From contig DIVQ01000050.1 in assembly GCA_002423325.1 (NCBI GenBank), positions 10,423-22,306 on the forward strand: 11,884 nt of DNA, written 5' to 3'. The first letter of the stretch is position 1. Each line of letters begins with the position of its first letter. The notes under the pieces were generated by a model. That model saw nothing but the letters and a program-made list of their open reading frames with translations, searched no databases and had not been told where the DNA came from. The stretch comes from Anaerolineales bacterium UBA6128. GTDB lineage: Bacteria; Chloroflexota; Anaerolineae; UBA1429. Shown one piece after another: positions 6,780-11,884 of the stretch. Made by a program: the position numbers and the translations under genes.

Positions 6780-6901
6780 GGTGTCTCTCCTTTTCGGCGT
6801 TCATGCGTGGCACGATATCAAGAGTTGCCCGATCTGCTTGGTCGCTTTCTCCTCTGCTCAGACGTCGACCGGCCAGACGCAATGGCGCGGCACGCGCTGC
6901 A
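6780..6901 (-). other. rny-spoVS intergenic spacer
   Basis: These 122 nt lie where ymdB stands in Bacillus. They contain the spoVS ribosome binding site and a short GCGCG/CGCGC stem (6885-6897, 3-nt loop) just after the rny stop. The stem lacks a following T-tract. I see no open frame with family resemblance and no convincing promoter. Confidence 0.5.
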
Positions 6902-8431
6902 TTACTTGGCGTACTCGACAGCGCGCATCTCGCGGATGACGGTGACTTTGATCTGTCCCGGGTACTGCAGGCTTTCCTCAACCTTCTTGGCGATATCGCG
7001 CGAGAGCGTGATGGCCGTCGCGTCGTCCACCTGCTCGGGGCGCACAATGATGCGCACCTCACGACCGGCCTGCACCGCGAAGGAAGTCTCTACGCCCTCG
7101 AACGAGTTGGCGACCTGCTCCAGCGCACGGATGCGCTTCACATAGTTCTCCACCGACTCGCGGCGCGCGCCCGGGCGTGACGCCGAGATGGCATCCCCCG
7201 CCTGAACCAGCACCGCCTCCAGCGTGGTCTGCTCGACCTCGGCGTGGTGCGATGCGATGGCGTTGATCACCGCCTCGGGAAGCTCAAAGCGCTTGCCGAT
7301 CTCGGCGCCAATGGCGGCATGGGGTCCGTCGACCTCGTGGTCCACCGCCTTGCCGATATCATGCAGCAGGCCCGACTTTTTGGCCAGTTCGACGTCAGCG
7401 CCCAACTCGGCGGCCATCAGCGCGCACAACTGCGCCACTTCAACAGAGTGCTGCAATACATTCTGTCCATAACTGGTGCGATAGTGCAAGCGCCCCAAAA
7501 GCTTGAGCAATTCACGGTTGAGGCCATGGATGCCCAAATCGGCAGCAGCGCGCTCGCCGGCCTCGCGGATGGTGGCCTCGACCTCTTCCTTGGCCTTTTC
7601 GACGATCTTTTCGATGCGCGCCGGATGGATGCGGCCATCCAGGATCAGTCGGCTGAGCGAAATGCGAGCGATCTCGCGGCGCACCGGGTCAAAGCTCGAC
7701 AGGATAACCGCCTCCGGCGTGTCATCGATCACCAGGTCCACGCCAGTGATGGCCTCGATAGCGCGGATATTGCGGCCGCCGCGGCCAATGATGCGCCCCT
7801 TCATCTCGTCGGACGGCAGTTCGACGGTGGAAACAGTGGTCTCGGCCACGGTATCAGCCGCCACGCGCTGAATCGACATCGTAATGATCTCGCGCGCCTT
7901 GCGATCGGCCTCTTCGGTGGCCTGCGCCTCAATCTCGCGAATCATGCGCGCAGCCGCAGCGCGCGCATCCACCTCGACACGCTGCAGGAGAATGCCTTTG
8001 GCCTCCTCGCGGCTCAAGCCGGCGATGCGCTCCAGCTCAGAGAGCTGCTTTTCCCAGCTGTTGCTGATCTCGTTCTCGCGGATATCCAGGCTGCGCTTGC
8101 GCTCATTCTGCAGGCGCTCACGGGCGTCGACTGCGTCGGCGCGACGATCCAGTTTCTCCTGACGTTGCTGGAGCCGGGCCTCCTGGCGGCTGATCTCGCG
8201 CGAAGCGGCTTTGTTCTCAGCCTCCGTCTCCTGCAACAGCCTCAGCGCCTTGTCCTTGGCCTCCAACTCGAGCCGCATCGCCTCTGTGAGCGCCTCATCC
8301 AGACGCTGACGGGCCTCCTGTTCGAGCTTGGCCACCTCGTCATGCCTAGAGCTGACCTTGAGTCGGTGCCCCAACGCCAGCCCTGCCACGGCGGCGATAA
8401 TGATCCCCAGAATCCAGAAAAAGGTGTCCAC
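6902..8431 (-). CDS. rny: Ribonuclease Y
   Basis: RNase Y is the membrane-anchored endoribonuclease that initiates mRNA decay in many bacteria lacking RNase E. The 509-aa product has the standard architecture. A single N-terminal membrane helix (about residues 4-21, FFWILGIIIAAVAGLALG) is followed by a long charged coiled coil (about 28-195). A KH domain comes next (about 200-265), with the motif GRIIGRGGRNIRAIE (212-226; GRGG at 216-219). The HD domain has Tyr-Gln-NVLQHSVEV, the HD pair H357-D358 in LLHDIGKA, and ASHH (393-396). The C-terminus ends with PGQIKVTVIRE.RAVEYAK, as in the family. The start is GTG 8431 with AAAGGA 6-7 nt ahead. recX ends 55 nt upstream, with only a weak 5-bp stem (8464-8478) between, so co-transcription is plausible. 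The nearby ricT encodes its likely modulator. Confidence 0.97.
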   Translation of the reverse strand: MDTFFWILGIIIAAVAGLALGHRLKVSSRHDEVAKLEQEARQRLDEALTEAMRLELEAKDKALRLLQETEAENKAASREISRQEARLQQRQEKLDRRADAVDARERLQNERKRSLDIRENEISNSWEKQLSELERIAGLSREEAKGILLQRVEVDARAAAARMIREIEAQATEEADRKAREIITMSIQRVAADTVAETTVSTVELPSDEMKGRIIGRGGRNIRAIEAITGVDLVIDDTPEAVILSSFDPVRREIARISLSRLILDGRIHPARIEKIVEKAKEEVEATIREAGERAAADLGIHGLNRELLKLLGRLHYRTSYGQNVLQHSVEVAQLCALMAAELGADVELAKKSGLLHDIGKAVDHEVDGPHAAIGAEIGKRFELPEAVINAIASHHAEVEQTTLEAVLVQAGDAISASRPGARRESVENYVKRIRALEQVANSFEGVETSFAVQAGREVRIIVRPEQVDDATAITLSRDIAKKVEESLQYPGQIKVTVIREMRAVEYAK

Positions 8432-8486
8432 AAGTTGTCCTTTCTATCATGCTATCACGGTTGACGGGTCTGCCCCGTTGGCGTGG

Positions 8487-9119
8487 TTACGACTGTCGAC
8501 GAGCACCCTGCTCGTCCCACAAGCGATCCACTGTCTCACGAGATACCTGGTAACCAAACCCGCGGCGCATCAGAAACGCCAGCAGCCGCCGCCGGAACGT
8601 GTTCTGATCCAGATGAGCCAATTGCTCTGCGCGACGCTGAGCGGCATTGCGGGCGCTGACTTGCTCGTCCAGCCCGGCAACCGCCGCGTCGATGTGCTCT
8701 TCCGAGACGCCCTTCAGGCGCAGCTCTGAGCGCAGCGCCCATTCGCCCTTGGGTCGGCCCGTCTCGCGGCTGCCCACCCACCACTTGGCGAAAATGCGGT
8801 CATCCACGAACCCCGCCGTGCGCAGGCGCTCGAGCAGCACCGCCACATCGCCTTCGTCTACTTCTTTGTCACGCAGGTAGCGCTCGACCTCACGCTCGCT
8901 GCGCGGCCTGAACGACAGATAGTGCAACGCACGCGCATAGGCCCGCTCGCGCGCGTCCTGCCGGCGCAGTTCAGCTATCTCTGCCGCGCTCAGCTCCTGG
9001 TCCGTGTGCAGCCAGAGCGCCAGGTCGATGTGCAGGCTGAAAGCGTACTCGCCATCCAGAAATACGTTCACCCGCTTGGCGTTCGAGACCTGCATTTTCA
9101 AGGCTGTGACCCGAGCCAT
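8487..9119 (-). CDS. recX: Regulatory protein RecX
   Basis: RecX binds RecA filaments and limits their growth and activity. From ATG 9119 the product is 210 aa and shows the three-helix tandem repeats of the family. Repeat 1 is ALHYLSFRPRSEREVERYLRDK (64-85). Repeat 2 contains LRTAGFVDDRIFAKWWV.SR and the G.WALRSELRLKGV segment (99-138). Repeat 3 is RRLLAFLMRRGFGY (177-190). The N-terminus NAKRVNVFLDGEYAFSL is a typical RecX leader. The frame is open to 9188, but that extension would be translated through the terminator stem, so the ATG at 9119 with GGAGG (9136-9132 on the minus strand) is preferred; its 12-nt spacing is long. It lies 341 nt after recA, behind an intrinsic terminator, as expected for a gene made in small amounts by read-through. 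Confidence 0.93.
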   Translation of the reverse strand: MARVTALKMQVSNAKRVNVFLDGEYAFSLHIDLALWLHTDQELSAAEIAELRRQDARERAYARALHYLSFRPRSEREVERYLRDKEVDEGDVAVLLERLRTAGFVDDRIFAKWWVGSRETGRPKGEWALRSELRLKGVSEEHIDAAVAGLDEQVSARNAAQRRAEQLAHLDQNTFRRRLLAFLMRRGFGYQVSRETVDRLWDEQGARRQS

Positions 9120-9143
9120 GAGCGCCGCCTGCCTCCTGCAAAC

Positions 9144-9173
9144 AAAAAAGGGCCGCGGCCACAGCCACAGCCC
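9144..9173 (-). terminator. Intrinsic terminator between recA and recX
   Basis: On the minus strand GGGCTGTGGC (9173-9164), loop TGTG, and GCCGCGGCCC (9159-9150) form a 10-bp stem with two G-U pairs. Six T residues follow (9149-9144). It ends 24 nt before the recX ATG, with the recX Shine-Dalgarno directly behind. It should stop most recA transcripts and let a fraction run into recX, as known for the E. coli pair. Confidence 0.85.
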
Positions 9174-9256
9174 CTGGTCACACACCAAGGCTCATATCCC
9201 GGTACAAGCGCCCGTTCGATCGGCGATCGGTCGGCCCCACCCATTCGATTGTCCGA

Positions 9257-9283
9257 TGAGAGGCTCAGTGCCTGAGCATCTCA
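9257..9283. repeat. Strong hairpin in the recA-recX spacer
   Basis: TGAGA (9257-9261) plus GCTCAG (9263-9268) pair with CTGAGC (9272-9277) plus TCTCA (9279-9283). This gives 11 base pairs with one G/A mismatch and a 3-nt loop. No T-tract follows in either direction. The role is unknown: mRNA stability, a processing site, or part of a small RNA are all possible. Confidence 0.6.
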
Positions 9284-9444
9284 GAAGCGCCAGCGCCTTC
9301 AATGACGCATCGAGGTAAAGGTCGCGCCTTGGCGTGTACGGGAACCATCCCCTCAGCGAGGCAGGTTGGGCCCCAGCCCGCTGGTGAATGCACGCTGTAG
9401 CTGTACTGCAATGCGAGAGGCAGTGAAGGCGCTGTCTGAAATGC

Positions 9445-9458
9445 CCGGCGCTCGCCGG
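9445..9458 (-). terminator. Hairpin just after recA
   Basis: CCGGC and GCCGG arms with a 4-nt loop lie only 2 nt after the recA stop codon. On the minus strand they are followed by GCATTTC, which is only weakly T-rich. It may be a weak terminator or an mRNA 3' stabiliser; the stronger terminator is the one before recX. Confidence 0.4.
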
Positions 9459-9460
9459 CC

Positions 9461-10504
9461 CTATTCAGCGTCCTCAGAATCCGGCTCAGAGTCCGTAAAG
9501 GTCTTGGCCGAAAAACCTGCCCCGATGCCGCTGCGAATCTGGTTCTCGATCTCGGCTGCAATCTCCGGGTTCGTGCGCAGGAACGCTTTGGCGTTCTCAC
9601 GCCCCTGGCCCAGACGGGTATCGCGGAATGAATAGAAAGCGCCGCGCTTCTCGATCACGGCCAGTTCGGTGCCCACGTCCAGCAGGCTGCCCTCTTTCGA
9701 GATGCCATGGTCAAACATGATGTCGAACTCGGCCATCTTGAAGGGTGGGGCCACCTTGTTCTTTTTGACGCGCACACGCACGCGGTTGCCGATCACCTCG
9801 TTGCCCTGCTTGATGGCTTCCAGGCGTCGCATATCGAGCCGCACGGCCGCATAATACTTGAGCGCGTTCCCACCGCTGGTGGTCTCCGGGTTGCCAAACA
9901 GCACGCCGATCTTCATACGGAGCTGGTTGGTAAAGATCACCGCCGTGTTACTGCGCTTGATGATGCCGGTCAGCTTGCGCAACGCCTGAGACATGAGGCG
10001 CGCCTGCAAGCCCATGTGCGCGTCGCCCATGTCGCCCTCAATCTCGGCCTGGGGCACCAGCGCGGCCACCGAGTCGATCACGACCACGTCCACGGCGCCG
10101 CTGCGCACCAGCGTCTCACAGATCTCGAGTCCCTGCTCGCCCGTGTCGGGCTGCGAGATATACAGGTCGTCAATCTTGACGCCACACTTGGCTGCGTAGG
10201 CCGCATCGAGGGCGTGTTCCATGTCGATGAACGCCGCGATGCCGCCCAGTTTCTGGCATTCAGCGATGATGTGCTGGCACAACGTGGTCTTGCCCGAGGA
10301 CTCGGGTCCGTACACCTCAGAGATGCGCCCGCGCGGGATGCCGCCGATTCCGAGCGCCATATCCAATGCCAAACAACCGGTAGGGATTGCCTCAACACTC
10401 ATGATGGCCGTGCCGCCAAGTCGCATGATGGCGCCGTCGCCAAAACGCTTCTTGATCTGCGCGACTGTCGTATCCAGAGCTTTTTGCTTGCCGTCCGTTT
10501 CCAT
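9461..10504 (-). CDS. recA: Recombinase RecA
   Basis: RecA forms filaments on single-stranded DNA, drives strand exchange in homologous recombination and triggers LexA self-cleavage. The 347-aa product has Walker A GPESSGKT (66-73), catalytic E96 in IDMEHALD (most RecA proteins have IDAEHALDP), Walker B VVVIDSVAALVP (140-151), loop L1 EIEGDMGDAHMG, and loop L2 around FGNPETTSGGNALKYYA. It ends in an acidic tail (TDSEPDSEDAE). No intein interrupts it. The start is ATG 10504 with GGAAAGGG 7 nt ahead. A GTG at 10531 in the same frame coincides with the predicted transcription start and is rejected. Gene order recA-recX is the common one. Expression probably comes from the promoter at 10538-10566. 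Confidence 0.98.
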   Translation of the reverse strand: METDGKQKALDTTVAQIKKRFGDGAIMRLGGTAIMSVEAIPTGCLALDMALGIGGIPRGRISEVYGPESSGKTTLCQHIIAECQKLGGIAAFIDMEHALDAAYAAKCGVKIDDLYISQPDTGEQGLEICETLVRSGAVDVVVIDSVAALVPQAEIEGDMGDAHMGLQARLMSQALRKLTGIIKRSNTAVIFTNQLRMKIGVLFGNPETTSGGNALKYYAAVRLDMRRLEAIKQGNEVIGNRVRVRVKKNKVAPPFKMAEFDIMFDHGISKEGSLLDVGTELAVIEKRGAFYSFRDTRLGQGRENAKAFLRTNPEIAAEIENQIRSGIGAGFSAKTFTDSEPDSEDAE

Positions 10505-10527
10505 TCTGGCACCCTTTCCAGCTCTGC

Positions 10528-10549
10528 CCACTGTGCTAGTTTACAATAG
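10528..10549. promoter_or_regulatory. Candidate SOS-type operator over the recA -10 region
   Basis: CCACTGT (10528-10534), 8 bp, and ACAATAG (10543-10549) form an imperfect palindrome in which 5 of 7 positions match. Its core CTGT-N8-ACAA differs by one base from the E. coli-type LexA box CTGT-N8-ACAG. It covers the -10 box and the predicted start, the right place for a repressor. The LexA box of this organism is not known from the window. Confidence 0.4.
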
Positions 10550-10566
10550 ATGGCATGAAAATGCAA
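10538..10566 (-). promoter_or_regulatory. recA promoter
   Basis: On the minus strand TTGCAT (10566-10561) is followed by a 17-bp spacer and TAAACT (10543-10538). The predicted start is near 10531, giving a leader of about 27 nt. The -35 overlaps the palindrome ATGCA-AG-TGCAT (10561-10572). Confidence 0.7.
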
Positions 10567-10634
10567 GTGCATGGCCCATTCCTGACTAACTCGGTCATGT
10601 TTGGGGCTCACCGCGTGCGCGACGGTGCGCCCTG

Positions 10635-10643
10635 TGCTATACT
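10635..10643 (+). promoter_or_regulatory. Extended -10 promoter of the desulfhydrase gene
   Basis: TG (10635-10636), one base, and TATACT (10638-10643) form a good extended -10. No -35 hexamer is seen at the right distance. A CACCG/CGGTG inverted repeat (10609-10613 and 10623-10627) lies just upstream and could be an activator or repressor site. The predicted leader is about 47 nt, with GGGAGG at 10685-10690. Confidence 0.5.
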
Positions 10644-10696
10644 CCTGACATCGCTCGCCGGAGAGAGCCGCAACACAGCGCACAGGGAGGCACGAT

Positions 10697-11674
10697 ATGT
10701 CGCAGCAGACGCTCAGCCCCATCGCCCTGGGGCACTATCCCACCCCGCTTCACGAGCTGCCGCGCTTGGCGCGCGCGCTCGGCGGACCACGGCTGTACGT
10801 CAAACGCGATGATCTGACCGGTCTGGCCCTGGGCGGCAACAAGACGCGCAAACTCGGCTACCTGCTGGCAGAAGCCCTGCAGCAGGGCGCCAATACGATC
10901 ATCACGATGGGCGCACCGCAATCCAACCACGCACGACAAACGGCTGCCGCCGCGGCGCGCTGCGGGTTGCGCGCCACCCTGGTGCTGACGCAGCGTGCAC
11001 CCGAGCGGATCAATGGCAACCTGCTGCTCGATGACCTGCTGGGCGCGCACATACGTTGGGCGGGCGACCGCGACCCACTGGCGCTGCTGCAGGAGGTGGC
11101 AGACGAGGAGCGCGCCGCGGGCCGCGTGCCCTACGTCATCCCCTACGGTGGCTCGAACGCGTTGGGCGCCTCGGCCTATGCTGAGGCGCTGGCCGAGATG
11201 CTGCGCCAGAGCCACGAACAGGACCTGCGCATCGATCACATCGTGTTCGCGTCCAGCTCCGGCGGCACCCAGGCGGGCCTGGTGGCCGGCGCACGAGCCC
11301 TGAACGAGCGAGCGCATATCCTGGGCATCAGCGTAGACAAGCCCGCCGATGTGCTGAACACTCTCGTGCTCGACCTGGCCCAGCAGACGATTGCACATAT
11401 GGGTTTGCATATGCCGGTACGCCCGGGCGACGTGCACGTCAACGATGCTTACATCGGGCAGGGATACGGGGTGCTGGGCGATCCGGAGCGGGAAGCCATT
11501 CGGCTGGCAGCGCGCACAGAGGGGTTGCTGCTGGATCCGGTCTATACCGGGCGCGCCATGGCTGGCCTGATGGACCTGATTCGCCAGCGCGCGTTCGGGG
11601 CCAACGAGAACGTGCTCTTCTGGCACACGGGCGGTTCGCCAGCCCTGTTCGCCTATGCCGAGCAGCTGCGCTGA
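10697..11674 (+). CDS. dcyD: PLP-dependent D-cysteine desulfhydrase / ACC deaminase family enzyme
   Basis: This fold-type II PLP enzyme of 325 aa probably breaks D-cysteine (or a related D-amino acid such as 3-chloro-D-alanine) into pyruvate, ammonia and sulfide. The PLP lysine is K49 in GGNKTRKL. The substrate-side loop is GAPQSNHARQTAAAA (72-86), with QSNH as in DcyD, where ACC deaminases have QSNQ. The phosphate loop is SSGGTQAG (187-194), DPVYTGRAM (280-288) carries the active-site tyrosine, and HTGG (310-313) is near the C-terminus. True ACC deaminase or L-cysteate sulfo-lyase remain possible relatives. The start ATG 10697 has Shine-Dalgarno GGGAGG 6 nt ahead. It diverges from recA and seems to be a single-gene unit; nothing in its neighbours points to a pathway. 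Confidence 0.88.
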   Translation: MSQQTLSPIALGHYPTPLHELPRLARALGGPRLYVKRDDLTGLALGGNKTRKLGYLLAEALQQGANTIITMGAPQSNHARQTAAAAARCGLRATLVLTQRAPERINGNLLLDDLLGAHIRWAGDRDPLALLQEVADEERAAGRVPYVIPYGGSNALGASAYAEALAEMLRQSHEQDLRIDHIVFASSSGGTQAGLVAGARALNERAHILGISVDKPADVLNTLVLDLAQQTIAHMGLHMPVRPGDVHVNDAYIGQGYGVLGDPEREAIRLAARTEGLLLDPVYTGRAMAGLMDLIRQRAFGANENVLFWHTGGSPALFAYAEQLR

Positions 11675-11734
11675 CCCGGAGAAGGGCACACCGTCCGCGC
11701 CATGAGACGGACCAGCTAGGAGGGCACTGAAAAA

Positions 11735-11884
11735 GGCCCCCCCCGTCGCCGGCGACGGCCCGGGCTGAAGCCGGGGCCTGCGCTGCAAAGCCTGCTAAAG
11801 CAGGCTGGCATTGGTTTTATGCGGTTTTCTAGCCCCCGAAGGGGGCTTCGCAACGCAGACCCGGGCCTCGGCCCGGGGAGCGGC
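11735..11884. repeat. Tandem hairpin repeat array, runs off the window
   Basis: At least five GC-rich stem-loops lie side by side. They are CCGTCGCC/GGCGACGG (11743-11758, perfect palindrome); GGCCC.GGC-TGAA-GCC.GGGCC (11757-11778); AGCCTGC-TAAA-GCAGGCT (11789-11806); AGCCCCC-GAA-GGGGGCT (11831-11847); and CCCGGGC-CTCG-GCCCGGG (11860-11877). Short linkers such as GGTTTTATGCGGTTTTCT and TTCGCAACGCAGA separate the last three. Stems differ in sequence while form and loop types are kept. From memory, similar hairpin strings are scattered between genes in Chloroflexota genomes, but I cannot verify copies here. The array may also serve as the terminator region for the preceding gene. Confidence 0.8.

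Larger units (their letters stand above)
9120..9460 (-). other. recA-recX intergenic region with three hairpins
   Basis: These 341 nt encode no recognisable protein or tRNA. On the minus-strand transcript they hold, in order, a hairpin just after the recA stop, a long stretch of about 160 nt without clear features (roughly 9301-9440), a strong near-perfect hairpin (9257-9283) with a smaller one beside it (9284-9300), tandem CGATCGG copies near 9216-9229, and a classic terminator (9144-9173). No promoter for recX was recognised. Confidence 0.6.

Noticed and set aside
6523..7062. N-terminal extension of the PHP protein through spoVS into rny
   Set aside because: The frame is open but overlaps two strong genes; the PHP fold begins right at the ATG at 6522, which is coupled to the spoVS stop.
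7244..8464. 406-codon open frame antisense to rny
   Set aside because: The complementary strand encodes a full-length RNase Y with all domains; the antisense product has no recognisable motif.
9120..9188. Longer RecX starting at 9188
   Set aside because: Translation would pass through the terminator stem and T-tract; the extra residues are not RecX-like.
9174..9440. tRNA or small protein gene in the recA-recX spacer
   Set aside because: No cloverleaf with a GTTCGA-type T-loop could be built around the ATTCGATT-like sequences, and short open frames show no family resemblance.
10637..11788. 383-codon open frame antisense to the desulfhydrase gene
   Set aside because: It runs through the hairpin array and the opposite promoter; no motif and no ribosome binding site.
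11735..11884. CRISPR array at the right end
   Set aside because: The repeated units are hairpins of different sequence with short linkers, not identical direct repeats with uniform spacers, and no cas gene is present.

Overview
The window is an 11.9 kb stretch of GC-rich bacterial chromosome carrying mostly housekeeping genes. The combination of RNase Y, SpoVS, the PSP1/RicT protein and RecX, together with an array of short hairpins with TGAA/TAAA/GAA loops at the right end, suggests a Chloroflexota-type bacterium (Anaerolineae-like). That placement is an inference from gene content and style; no rRNA gene is present. Translation often starts at non-ATG codons: GTG, TTG, and ATT for infC.

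Left part (1-2628, + strand). The 3' end of a Maf-family nucleotide pyrophosphatase is followed by a clear promoter and the classic infC-rpmI-rplT operon (IF-3, L35, L20), which continues into a TrmH/SpoU-family RNA methyltransferase. infC starts at an ATT codon behind a good Shine-Dalgarno, the hallmark of IF-3 autoregulation. None of the four genes of this operon starts with ATG. An intergenic stretch of about 150 bp full of nested inverted repeats separates trmH from the convergent pncC.

Middle (2776-5675). pncC (NMN deamidase, a stand-alone CinA C-terminal domain) and holB (DNA polymerase III delta') diverge from a region with a TGn-TAGAAT promoter and an imperfect palindrome. holB is followed by ricT (PSP1 domain), the same pair as in Bacillus. 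This RicT carries a long arginine-rich low-complexity tail.

Right part, minus strand (10504 down to 5692). The order is recA, recX, rny (RNase Y), spoVS and a COG0613 PHP phosphoesterase related to YciV/RNase AM. recA has a well-formed promoter overlapped by a LexA-box-like imperfect palindrome. The recA-recX gap (341 nt) holds three hairpins; the last is a textbook intrinsic terminator ending 24 nt before the recX start, so recX should depend on read-through. spoVS and the PHP gene overlap by ATGA. With ricT convergent next to the PHP gene, this segment looks like an RNA-turnover neighbourhood: RNase Y, its known regulator family, an Alba-like protein and a candidate oligonucleotide/pAp phosphoesterase.

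Right end. A PLP-dependent D-cysteine desulfhydrase-family gene diverges from recA. It is followed by an array of at least four or five short GC-rich hairpins that runs off the window. No CRISPR array, tRNA, rRNA or transposase gene was found. The least explained parts are the 2627-2775 inverted-repeat region, the recA-recX spacer and the terminal hairpin array.
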